Notes under the pieces: model-generated
Told to the model about the DNA's origin: nothing
Databases searched by the model: none
Seen by the model: only the letters and a program-made list of their open reading frames with translations
Position numbers and translations under genes: made by a program
Shown here: positions 1 through 7,776 of the stretch, piece by piece
How positions within the stretch are numbered: the first letter of the stretch is position 1
How the letters are laid out: each line of letters begins with the position of its first letter
NCBI GenBank assembly: GCA_016180425.1
Contig: JACPBF010000001.1
Span: 264,744-328,743 of the forward strand
DNA: 64,000 bases
Source: Elusimicrobiota bacterium
Lineage (GTDB): Bacteria > Elusimicrobiota > Elusimicrobia > 2-02-FULL-39-32
Direction: 5' to 3'

Positions 1-1
1 T

Positions 2-1147
2 GACGTCAATAAATGCGTATTCTGCAATGCCTGCGTGGAAGATTGTGACAAGCTTTTTGAAAAAACTAAAGTAAAAGTGCCAAATCCGGACTTTTTCCAT
101 GCCATTGTCATGAAAAAAGAAGAGGTCAAAGTGCAAATTGACACTGCCTCCTACAAAGGGGTCTGGTGTTTCGCGGAACAAAGGCACAGCCATCTTATGC
201 CAACCATTTATGAACTTCTTCATGTTGCAAAAAAACTTTCTTTAGATTTAAACGAGGACTTATCTACGGTGATCATCGGGCATAAAGTAACCTCTCACGC
301 TCAAGATCTAATTGAACATGGAGCGGATAAGGTTTATGTTTTAGATCATCCTGTTTTTGAACACTTTGTAGATGAGGTTTACACATACGCTCTAACAGAA
401 CTGATTAAAAAAGAAAAACCAAATAAACTGCTCATGCCTGCCTCCATTATTGGCAGATCTTTTTCCAGCCGAGTAGCTATTGCCGCGCAAACCGGCATTA
501 CAGCGGACTCAACTGAACTTTCGATTAATCCTAAAACTAGAATGCTCCATGCCACGCGGCCTTCTTTTGGCGGAAATTTAATGGCAACCATTCTTTGTGA
601 AAAACATAGGCCAGAGATGGCGACAGTGCGTCCCATGTCTTTTCCCAGAGCTTTAAAACAGCCTGGCAGAAAAGGGGAAATAATAAATGTGCCTGTAGAT
701 CCATCCAAATGGAATATCCGCACCAAATTTATTAAATATGTGCCGGAAAAAGATGAAACCATAGATATTACCGGCGCAGAAAAAATTGTATCAGGAGGCA
801 GAGGCTTAGGCAAACCAGAAGGCTTTAAATTGATTGAAGAATTCGCAAAGGTAGTGGGCGGAGCTGTAGGCGCATCCCGACCCACAGTGGATGCGGGCTG
901 GATCCCTTACCGTCATCAAGTAGGTCTCACTGGCCGCACTGTTCGTCCTAAACTTTATATTGCCTGCGGAATTTCAGGCCAGATACAGCATTTAGCAGGC
1001 ATGTCTTCAGCTGAAAATATTATTGCCATTAATAAGGATCCTGAGTGCCCAATGTTTAAATTGGCCACCCTCTCTGTAGAGGGGGATCTTTATGAGCTCA
1101 TTCCTTTAATTATCCAGGAAATCAAAAAAGTAAAAGATCACAAATAG
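2..1147 (+). CDS. etfA: Electron transfer flavoprotein alpha subunit with N-terminal ferredoxin module (5' partial)
   Basis: EtfA binds FAD and, with EtfB, passes electrons between acyl-CoA-type dehydrogenases, NADH and ferredoxin or quinone carriers. The open frame runs from base 2, so the gene begins before the window. The first visible codons give C-VF-C-NA-C-VED-C (cysteines at bases 14, 23, 32 and 44), a [4Fe-4S] ferredoxin signature fused ahead of the ETF domain. The N-terminal ETF domain follows, then the C-terminal FAD domain with the GGRGLG segment (about base 795), the SRPTVDAGW segment and the CGISGQIQH segment, all typical of EtfA. Ferredoxin-fused EtfA occurs in several anaerobes, including bifurcating ETFs such as caffeyl-CoA reductase CarE; that this one bifurcates is inference. 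The GTG at base 35 would cut through the cluster and is not a credible start. The gene converges on the next gene, with only one base between them. Confidence 0.93.
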   Translation, partial: DVNKCVFCNACVEDCDKLFEKTKVKVPNPDFFHAIVMKKEEVKVQIDTASYKGVWCFAEQRHSHLMPTIYELLHVAKKLSLDLNEDLSTVIIGHKVTSHAQDLIEHGADKVYVLDHPVFEHFVDEVYTYALTELIKKEKPNKLLMPASIIGRSFSSRVAIAAQTGITADSTELSINPKTRMLHATRPSFGGNLMATILCEKHRPEMATVRPMSFPRALKQPGRKGEIINVPVDPSKWNIRTKFIKYVPEKDETIDITGAEKIVSGGRGLGKPEGFKLIEEFAKVVGGAVGASRPTVDAGWIPYRHQVGLTGRTVRPKLYIACGISGQIQHLAGMSSAENIIAINKDPECPMFKLATLSVEGDLYELIPLIIQEIKKVKDHK

Positions 1148-1148
1148 T

Positions 1149-2783
1149 TTAAAGATATTTCAAAATATCTTTGGCTTTATAGAGACGATTTTTTGTTAAG
1201 TTGAAATTCCTTTTTTTTATAACTAGGTCATAAATCGCTTCGTTTGAAAAAATCTGAAAATCAATATTTTCCACCCCATCTACTTCCTGATAGGGCTCCC
1301 TTGAATTAAAAATCTTTTTAACTGGCACAACATCATCTGGTTTAATGATACCTAACTTATTTTCTTCTTCTAAAAAATCCTGCCAAAGCCAGGTTGAAAA
1401 ATAACTTAAAAAAACTAATTCCTCTCCAGTTTTAATCTCTCCTTTAAGCCCAGAGCGAAGATAAGGAATGAATTTTTCTTCTCCTCCTAAATAAGAATAA
1501 GGATAATGAACCCCAACCACTATCAAGTCCGATGGAGAAATCCCATTTTGGGTTAAAAACGGCCTTATAAATTTTCCAGCAAAAAAGGCATTTTTTGTCT
1601 CTTTTTGTCTTATAAACCCAAAAATAGTTGTGCTCACTAACAAAAAAGAGACAATGCAAATTTTCAATTTCAACGAACCTATTTTATGGATCAATTCGCC
1701 TATTCCAATGGCAGAAGTTGCAAAGAAAAATGGCAGAGCTGGCAAATAAATTCTGCCTAATTTCAAAGCTCCTGAAAACTCCATAAAAAGCAGAAAAACT
1801 AAAAAAATAGATGCAAATGCAATTTCCAAAAATTTAACCTTAACCTCTTTTACTCTCTTTAAAATAGAAGCGCACCAAAACAAAAATCCTATGGAACAAA
1901 TTAATAAAAAATAGCTGGATTCTCCCTTGGTCAAAAAATTAAAAAAATAATAAGGATCGCTAAAAAAACTCTTTGCGCTTGATGAGGAATTATTTATTTG
2001 ATACATCAAAATCTGAAGATATGATTTTTGCGCGATAGAGCGCGTTAAAGCCGCTAAAATAAAGGGAAGGGTTAATAGCCCCAGAAAAAGAAAAATAAGG
2101 GGGCTGTAAAAGGTTCTAGTTGAAACACTATTTTTTCCATTGAAACTTTTCCACTGATAAAAAATAGAACAAATTAAAAACCAAAGAGCAAAAGGCAAGA
2201 GGTGAATGCTGGCCATAAGAGACATGGAAATAAAAAAACCAATAAAAAAAGTTCTGAACCATTTCCAGCCGCCTGTAAAAGGAACGAATAGGAATGAGAC
2301 CCAAAGAAAAAATTGACCTGCCCAGTTATGTCCTGCATCTAAACTATATTCAAGGATCAAATTAGAGCTCAGTAAAAAAACAGAATAAAATAAGGCAGCT
2401 GCGGCTCCAAAATGACGCTTAAGAACCATTGTGGAAATTAAAAAAAATAATATGATTAAACAGCTCATGCCAAGATAATAGGTGCTTAATCCTCCTTTAA
2501 ATAAGAAAAAAAATAAAGAGATCAATGCGTTTGTTATTGGTTTTGCCGCATTGTCCTGCATAAAACTGCCCATCCACTGGTTCCAAGAACCGCTTAAAAG
2601 AAACTGCGCTGACTGCGCCGCATTTTGCGCATAAACAAGATTATCCGCTCTGTTCAGCGCTCGATCCGTAAGATGAAAGATTAAAATCCATGACCAGTAG
2701 AAAACAAAAAAAAGCAGCCCAATGAGAGCGCTAAAGAAAGCGGGTTTTGAAAAAGTCTGATTTTTTTGATTCAGCTGACTCAT
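1149..2783 (-). CDS. Polytopic membrane protein, possible GT-C type glycosyltransferase
   Basis: This 544-residue protein has about ten or more hydrophobic segments and a soluble C-terminal stretch of about 120 residues. Its N-terminus is a positively flanked membrane segment followed by an extracytoplasmic loop with the Asp-containing RADNLVYAQ segment. That layout is seen in the GT-C fold (PMT/ArnT/GT39-like enzymes that use polyprenyl-phosphate sugars), but I see no diagnostic motif, so the activity is a guess. Its start overlaps the stop of the upstream membrane-protein gene by four bases (ATGA), so the two are probably translationally coupled. It is the last gene of a minus-strand run that starts near queC. 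Confidence 0.6.
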   Translation of the reverse strand: MSQLNQKNQTFSKPAFFSALIGLLFFVFYWSWILIFHLTDRALNRADNLVYAQNAAQSAQFLLSGSWNQWMGSFMQDNAAKPITNALISLFFFLFKGGLSTYYLGMSCLIILFFLISTMVLKRHFGAAAALFYSVFLLSSNLILEYSLDAGHNWAGQFFLWVSFLFVPFTGGWKWFRTFFIGFFISMSLMASIHLLPFALWFLICSIFYQWKSFNGKNSVSTRTFYSPLIFLFLGLLTLPFILAALTRSIAQKSYLQILMYQINNSSSSAKSFFSDPYYFFNFLTKGESSYFLLICSIGFLFWCASILKRVKEVKVKFLEIAFASIFLVFLLFMEFSGALKLGRIYLPALPFFFATSAIGIGELIHKIGSLKLKICIVSFLLVSTTIFGFIRQKETKNAFFAGKFIRPFLTQNGISPSDLIVVGVHYPYSYLGGEEKFIPYLRSGLKGEIKTGEELVFLSYFSTWLWQDFLEEENKLGIIKPDDVVPVKKIFNSREPYQEVDGVENIDFQIFSNEAIYDLVIKKRNFNLTKNRLYKAKDILKYL

Positions 2784-4870
2784 GTTATTTTAAATAACTT
2801 GAGCTTATTTTGAGAGTTGAGCAAAGTTAAATGTTCCTTAAAAAAAACTTTTAAAACATCAATTTTTTCCCGTGTCATTTTAGAATGAGTGGAGTTAATA
2901 TAAGCGCTCCATAAATCACTGTAAAGGATATAATGAAATCCAGAATCTTTAAGGAATTGTTTTAACTCTAAAGGAGAACCACAGCGATCTAAAGCTTCAT
3001 CTATATACTGCACATCTAAAGGAGAACTGTAAAGAAATGGTTTCTCAAAAGGGTAAGGCATTGCGATCCCCATCATCAAAACTCTCTTTTGGTCTGCGCT
3101 ATTTTTCTTCATCCAATGATTGATCATCACAAGATCAGAGGTGGGGAGTTCAAAACGTTCCGGTGTTGCTCCTAAAGTTAAAAGAGTAAAACTATGCATG
3201 TTCTTGACTAAAAAAATTTCTATAAAACCATGAAAAAAAACATTGGAAAAAATAACAAGAAAAATTAATCCTCTTAAGATAGGTGAGCTTGAAAAATTTA
3301 TAAGATTAGTCGCCATGCACATTGTAATTAACAAATAAGAAACCAAAAGATACCTTGGAGTAAGAACTTGAGAAGATAGAATCACAAAACTAGCTAATGA
3401 GATCAGAAAGGTCATCTGAACTATAAACCTATCTTTATAAAAAAATGAAATGAATGTCACTAAAAACATGCCGAAAATCCATCCGATCTGATAGGTGGGA
3501 GTTCCTTGCACCATTCCAATAGTCTCCCGCAAAAACTGCTTTAAATCTAAAAGGACACCAGTTCCTTTGGATTTTTCTCCTGTTCCTATGGTATTGTCTG
3601 AACTATGCCATGGTTTTACATAGGATTTGTTAAAAACTTTCTGAACAAAAGGATAAACTGGGTTGCCTGTATAAAAAAAACTTCTTAGCATCCAAGGCGC
3701 GCTAAAAATTGAAAAACCAATTAAACAAGGTAAAAACCATTTAACTAATTTACGAAATCTAAAATTCCTAAAGACCAAAATAAAAAATCCCACAAAACAA
3801 CAGAAAACTGTAACTAAAGCATTATATTTTGTGCCAAAGCTAGCTCCATAGGAACATCCGCTTAAAAACAGCACCCTAAATAATTCTTTAGGATGATCCT
3901 CACCATCCCTAAATTTTAAAAATAAAAAAGGTACAAGCGATAATATCCAGCCTGTGAGTAGTTGAAGAGCCATCTGTAAATCATTGCCAGCCACCTGAGC
4001 TTGAAACGTAACTATGGGCATCATTAATACGAATAAAACTGCCGCTAACCCGCAATAGGTATCTGAAAATACCTTAACAAAAGTATAGACTGCAACTAAG
4101 GTCATAACTAAAAAGGTCCAATTTAAGAGCTTTAAAGCAACTTCTGACTTCATCAATAAAGACCAAAGAAAAAGCATTTCACTATTTTGATTCAGGTATG
4201 AAAAAATATTATAGGGGCTGGGAACAAATTCCTTATTCGCAATATAGTAGGAAGGCAATCCTAAATGATAAACTAAAGCATCAAACCAGGATTCAGGAAC
4301 AAAAGCAGGGAATAGATAAATAAAAAGCATGCCCAATATAATAAAAAACATTGCCCTTTCAAGAGTAGAATATTGGGCAATCCATGAAAAATTCAATTTT
4401 AATTTTTTAAAAAATTTAAAAATAGCTGCGCAGCCAAAGATCAAACCGCAAATAAATAAAAAATGAGCGCATTTCGATGAGAACGCCCCAAATAAACAAA
4501 GGAAAAACCAGATTAAACTCATCGTAGCAGTTCCCAAAGTCCATTGAACCAAGAGAGATAAGGAACTTGTCCATCCCTGAATCCTTAAATCTAATTTACC
4601 AAGCCAAACCTTGCCTATTCTTAAAATAAGAGCAGCCATTGAAAAATAAACAAGGACACCCCATAAATATTGCAGGTAGGCTCCTTTAAAAAAAAGAAAA
4701 TCATTGAACGAAGCTGCTATCAATGACCAATAATTTCCGCTACTCCAAACAGCAAATAATTCCTTTAGGGGCGGCCAAGGAACTTTCAAAACCTGAAAAA
4801 ATAAGATTAGGGTTATGCCGAGGGCTAAACTTAAGATTAGATTAGAAAAAATTTTACCAGAATAATTCAT
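2780..4870 (-). CDS. Polytopic membrane protein, GT39/ArnT-like glycosyltransferase candidate
   Basis: This 696-residue integral membrane protein has about fourteen hydrophobic segments. After the fifth or so comes the sequence PESWFDALVYHLGLPS (around residue 190), which resembles the acidic first-loop motif of GT-C glycosyltransferases (D/E near H in a loop after an early transmembrane helix). Such enzymes transfer sugars from lipid-phosphate donors on the outer face of the inner membrane. The C-terminal 120 residues are soluble. The gene is 20 bases downstream of queD and overlaps the next membrane protein by four bases. A paired envelope-glycosylation role is inference from the two similar neighbours. 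Confidence 0.62.
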   Translation of the reverse strand: MNYSGKIFSNLILSLALGITLILFFQVLKVPWPPLKELFAVWSSGNYWSLIAASFNDFLFFKGAYLQYLWGVLVYFSMAALILRIGKVWLGKLDLRIQGWTSSLSLLVQWTLGTATMSLIWFFLCLFGAFSSKCAHFLFICGLIFGCAAIFKFFKKLKLNFSWIAQYSTLERAMFFIILGMLFIYLFPAFVPESWFDALVYHLGLPSYYIANKEFVPSPYNIFSYLNQNSEMLFLWSLLMKSEVALKLLNWTFLVMTLVAVYTFVKVFSDTYCGLAAVLFVLMMPIVTFQAQVAGNDLQMALQLLTGWILSLVPFLFLKFRDGEDHPKELFRVLFLSGCSYGASFGTKYNALVTVFCCFVGFFILVFRNFRFRKLVKWFLPCLIGFSIFSAPWMLRSFFYTGNPVYPFVQKVFNKSYVKPWHSSDNTIGTGEKSKGTGVLLDLKQFLRETIGMVQGTPTYQIGWIFGMFLVTFISFFYKDRFIVQMTFLISLASFVILSSQVLTPRYLLVSYLLITMCMATNLINFSSSPILRGLIFLVIFSNVFFHGFIEIFLVKNMHSFTLLTLGATPERFELPTSDLVMINHWMKKNSADQKRVLMMGIAMPYPFEKPFLYSSPLDVQYIDEALDRCGSPLELKQFLKDSGFHYILYSDLWSAYINSTHSKMTREKIDVLKVFFKEHLTLLNSQNKLKLFKIT

Positions 4871-4890
4871 AAACGAATGCTTCTGATAAA

Positions 4891-5295
4891 TTAATCCTCT
4901 CTGTAAACCGCAAAAGAAGTTTCAGTTTCCCAGAGCTTTACTGAAAACACAGGCAGATTTTTAGATCTGGCAAAATTAAAAATGAGTTTTGCGATGTTTT
5001 CCGCTGTGGGATTTTCATCCATTAAAAAAAATGGCTCGTTCAGTTTTTCTAAAAATGGGATCAAAAGATCATCCTTAGAAAGCAGCACTTTGTGATCTAG
5101 CTTCTGCTCAATAAAAGAACCAATTAGTTCTTTAATGTCAGAAAAATCAATGACCATGCCTCTTGGGTCCAATTTTTCGCTTTGCAAAAAAATTTCCGCC
5201 TTGCCATTGTGCCCATGAAGATATTTACATTTGCCTGAATAATTTAATAGCCGATGCCCATAACAAAAAGAAATAATTTTTGTCACTGAATACAT
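4891..5295 (-). CDS. queD: 6-carboxy-5,6,7,8-tetrahydropterin synthase
   Basis: QueD converts dihydroneopterin triphosphate to 6-carboxytetrahydropterin in synthesis of the queuosine precursor preQ0. At 134 residues the length is normal for the family. The CxxxHGH motif (CKYLHGH, about residues 23-29) supplies the catalytic Cys and two zinc histidines; the first zinc His is in CYGHRL. The downstream segments IDFSDIK, LDHKVL and PTAENIAK match the family. The Cys-type motif argues for the QueD class and not the PTPS-III class that replaces FolB. An excellent Shine-Dalgarno (AGGAGG, 8 bases before ATG) fixes the start. It shares a minus-strand run with queC and a pteridine reductase. No queE is visible in the window. 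Confidence 0.93.
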   Translation of the reverse strand: MYSVTKIISFCYGHRLLNYSGKCKYLHGHNGKAEIFLQSEKLDPRGMVIDFSDIKELIGSFIEQKLDHKVLLSKDDLLIPFLEKLNEPFFLMDENPTAENIAKLIFNFARSKNLPVFSVKLWETETSFAVYRED

Positions 5296-5340
5296 GCTCT
5301 CTTCCTCCTATCATTCAAAAAGACTTCTCCTAAAAATTTT

Positions 5341-6195
5341 TTACGCAGTCTCTGATAAAACGTCAGAAGATAAAGCTTTTCTTAAAACCATCACTAAATT
5401 TTTATCTCCCTTTTTGTAAAGAAAGTTAAGCGAATAACCGCTTAACTCATGCAGGATCTCAAATTGGTCTTTAAAAGAACTGATCTTTAAAAGAACATCG
5501 TCTCTCTCTACAATCGCTAGAGCTTCATTCACGGAAAAAAATTGTTCGCTCTTGCCATCTCCTTTATTAATCTTCCATTGATACTCAAAATCCATGGTCC
5601 TTCTAACCTTATTTTCCTTGGACCTTATTTGTAAAGTTCCTCTCATTCCATCTTGAGTTTCATAAATTAATGGTTGGCTAGAACTCGGGTTAAAACCTTT
5701 ATTTAAAGTAATGTCAAAAACAAAAAAACCATTTTCTTTTAAGACAAAGCGCGCCAGCTCTAAAATTTTAGTGAATCTTTCATATAAAGACTGAATGGAA
5801 AGGGTCCAGCCTAATAAAAGCGCGCAATCAAAATGATGATGAAAACTGGAATCATCTTGCAAGCTAAAAATATCGCGTTGTTTAAATAAAGGAAAAACTT
5901 TTTCTTTTTCTTTTTTTAATCTGGCTTGCCGAATCATCTCAAAAGAAGAATCTACTCCTAAAACCTCAAATCCTGCTTGGCTCAAGAAAAATGTGTGAGT
6001 TCCAGAACCACAGCAGAGTTCTAAAATTTTTATCTTTTGCTTAAGCCCTTGGCTTACAAATAAAGATTTAATCAGATATGTTTGTTTCTTATAATCTCTC
6101 CACTGGTGGTCTAAATCATAAAAATGCGCCAGAAGTCCGTCATATTTTGAAATCTTTTCTTCTGCAAAAACCTTATTCAATATGCTGGCCTCCAT
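5341..6195 (-). CDS. Class I SAM-dependent methyltransferase
   Basis: A 284-residue protein with a Rossmann-fold methyltransferase core. Motif I is ILELCCGSGTHT (about residues 57-68) and the acidic end of strand 2 is VLGVDSS. A later FDCALLLGW segment corresponds to motif II, and VLKENGFFVFDI to post-II. The 50 residues before motif I resemble the YDxLAxxYD lead-in of ubiquinone/SAM methyltransferase families. The substrate cannot be read from sequence. Its start lies 23 bases inside the 3' end of the upstream pteridine reductase gene, so co-translation is likely. A tailoring role on a pterin or deazapurine is possible from context but unsupported by any motif. Confidence 0.8.
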   Translation of the reverse strand: MEASILNKVFAEEKISKYDGLLAHFYDLDHQWRDYKKQTYLIKSLFVSQGLKQKIKILELCCGSGTHTFFLSQAGFEVLGVDSSFEMIRQARLKKEKEKVFPLFKQRDIFSLQDDSSFHHHFDCALLLGWTLSIQSLYERFTKILELARFVLKENGFFVFDITLNKGFNPSSSQPLIYETQDGMRGTLQIRSKENKVRRTMDFEYQWKINKGDGKSEQFFSVNEALAIVERDDVLLKISSFKDQFEILHELSGYSLNFLYKKGDKNLVMVLRKALSSDVLSETA

Positions 6196-6907
6196 CTATT
6201 GGAAGTATGGCTCCTGTCATAAAATCCGTGCCTTCAATACAGAATAAAACCGCATTGGCAATATCTTCTGGAGAGCCAATTCTTTTTAAGGGGGTCGCTT
6301 TTAAAATAGCTGCTTTTATTTTTGGACCCCAATCCTTTTGTAAAAGCACAGGTCCAGGAGAGATTCCATTCACTTGCACATAAGGCGCAAGTTCTTTGGC
6401 CAGGCAATAGGTTAAACCCACCATGCCGGATTTAGAAACTAAATAAGGCAGATAATGTTTGTAAGGTTTATGAGTATCTGAATCAATAATATTAATAATT
6501 TTACCAGATCTATTTTTTAACATCCCTTTGGCAACTGCTTGCGAAAGAAAAAAAGGAGCTTTTAAATTTGTATTTAAATGCTGGTCCCAAAGATCTTCTC
6601 TGATCTCTCCAAATCTAGCTTCTTCATAAACTGAGGCTGAGTTCACCAAAATATCAATGCGTCCAAAAATTGTCAAAGCCTCTTTTACCATTTGCAAGCA
6701 GTCTTGGCTGGATGCCAGGTCTGCTTTAAGCGCGCAGGCTTTCCTTCCAATTTTTTTAATTTCAAGAACAGTTTTTTCAGCCTCTTTTTTAGAATCTTTA
6801 TAATGAATAATGAGGTTTGCGCCTCTTTTGGCAAGAGCAAGGGCAATTGTTTTGCCAACTCGTTTTGCGCTGCCAGTGACCATGGCAACTCTATTTTTTA
6901 ATTGCAT
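6173..6907 (-). CDS. SDR-family pteridine reductase (PTR1/FolM-like)
   Basis: This 244-residue short-chain dehydrogenase carries TGSAKRVG near the N-terminus, i.e. the TGxxxRxG nucleotide motif diagnostic of pteridine reductases in place of the usual TGxxxGxG. The active-site stretch has Asp at the position where other SDRs have the catalytic Ser (IDSDTHKP) and then YLVSK, giving the Asp-Tyr-Lys arrangement of PTR1. The NSASVYE segment and the ISPGPV segment are standard SDR features. PTR1 and FolM reduce dihydrobiopterin/dihydromonapterin to the tetrahydro forms with NADPH. Its place between queC (17-base overlap) and the methyltransferase and queD suggests a pterin-handling operon. A general FabG-like activity is the alternative. 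Confidence 0.82.
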   Translation of the reverse strand: MQLKNRVAMVTGSAKRVGKTIALALAKRGANLIIHYKDSKKEAEKTVLEIKKIGRKACALKADLASSQDCLQMVKEALTIFGRIDILVNSASVYEEARFGEIREDLWDQHLNTNLKAPFFLSQAVAKGMLKNRSGKIINIIDSDTHKPYKHYLPYLVSKSGMVGLTYCLAKELAPYVQVNGISPGPVLLQKDWGPKIKAAILKATPLKRIGSPEDIANAVLFCIEGTDFMTGAILPIDGGQHIE

Positions 6908-7508
6908 AAAGCGGATCCTTTACTCCCGCAAGTGTAAACCCATCTTCGCGCTCCTTACAAGACTTACAGTTCCAACAATGTACTGACCCATCCAACGAAC
7001 AGCTCCAAGTAACCTGAAATGGCACTTTTAGTTTTTCTCCTAACTTAATAATCTCATCTTTGCTGGAACGAATCAAGGGAAAAAGCAAGGAAGGTCCTAT
7101 CTTATTTTTTGATCCGGATTGAATTAAATGATTCAAGGATTCAAAATACTTTTCTCTTGCATCAAAAAAAACCTTGCCATCATGTTTGCAATGGCCTCCT
7201 AAGATGCTGTTTGCCTGAATTTTTTCTGCAAGAGAGGCTGCGATCCCATAATACATTAAATTTCTTTTAGGAATATAGCAGGACTCTTCACTTTTTGGGG
7301 AATCTAAAAACGATAAATTTAAATCAAAATTTTCTTTACAGCCAACAAGCTTACGCAGTTTTTGAGCGGCTTCTATCTCTTTTTTTCTTCTGCCTTTAAA
7401 ATAAAAAGAAAGGGTTGCCAAATTCCAACCTTTAGATCTTGCCCACCACAAAACTACAGATGAATCTATGCCGCCTGAAAGCACCACCAGCGCTTTTTTT
7501 TTCAACAT
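6891..7508 (-). CDS. queC: 7-cyano-7-deazaguanine (preQ0) synthase
   Basis: QueC uses ATP and ammonia to turn 7-carboxy-7-deazaguanine into preQ0. The N-terminal PP-loop LSGGIDSSV and the C-terminal zinc site (Cys in TWSCSLDG, then CWNCKSC) are both present; the protein is 205 residues, slightly short but complete. I chose the ATG at 7508, not the one 15 bases upstream at 7523. A GGAAGGG sequence sits 7 bases before 7508, whereas nothing comparable precedes 7523. It lies 44 bases from the long inverted repeat that separates it from comEC, and overlaps the pteridine reductase gene by 17 bases. Confidence 0.92.
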   Translation of the reverse strand: MLKKKALVVLSGGIDSSVVLWWARSKGWNLATLSFYFKGRRKKEIEAAQKLRKLVGCKENFDLNLSFLDSPKSEESCYIPKRNLMYYGIAASLAEKIQANSILGGHCKHDGKVFFDAREKYFESLNHLIQSGSKNKIGPSLLFPLIRSSKDEIIKLGEKLKVPFQVTWSCSLDGSVHCWNCKSCKEREDGFTLAGVKDPLYAIKK

Positions 7509-7551
7509 GCTTTTCCCTTCCATTTAACGAAAATTTTACCATTGGTTCTAA

Positions 7552-7776
7552 ACAAGATCAACTAAAAACTAATGCAAAGGGATTTGTTGGTTTCTTCGCT
7601 TGGGCGACTAAACCGGAGATTTAATTTTGTTCACCGGCCAGCAAACTCCTCGTCACGACTTCGTCGTGACTCGTCAAACAAGCTGGCCGAAGGCGTTCAC
7701 AAAATTAAATCTCCAAGTCGCCAAAGCGCTTTAGAAACCAACAAATCCCTTTGCATTAGTTTTTAGTTGATCTTGT
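7552..7776. repeat. 225-bp long-stem inverted repeat between comEC and queC
   Basis: Bases 7552-7595 are the exact reverse complement of 7733-7776 (44 bp). Inside, a second matched block (GGAGATTTAATTTTGT, 7615-7630, against its complement at about 7699-7714) and a third (GGCCAGC/GCTGGCC) follow. The centre holds GTCACGAC-TTC-GTCGTGAC. The mismatched parts between the blocks are related but differ by small indels. The last codons and stop of comEC lie in the right arm. No transposase is present. It could be a non-autonomous element of MITE or large REP type, or a transcribed insulating hairpin; the sequence alone does not decide. Confidence 0.9.

Noticed and set aside
379-885. Minus-strand ORF of 168 codons inside etfA
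   Set aside because: Antisense shadow of a clearly conserved EtfA; no ribosome site.
7572-7766. A 64-codon plus-strand ORF
   Set aside because: It lies entirely inside the long inverted repeat, has no ribosome site and exists because the arms are complementary.
7552-7776. Insertion sequence or CRISPR-like element
   Set aside because: No transposase, no repeated units with spacers, no target-site duplication visible at the ends.
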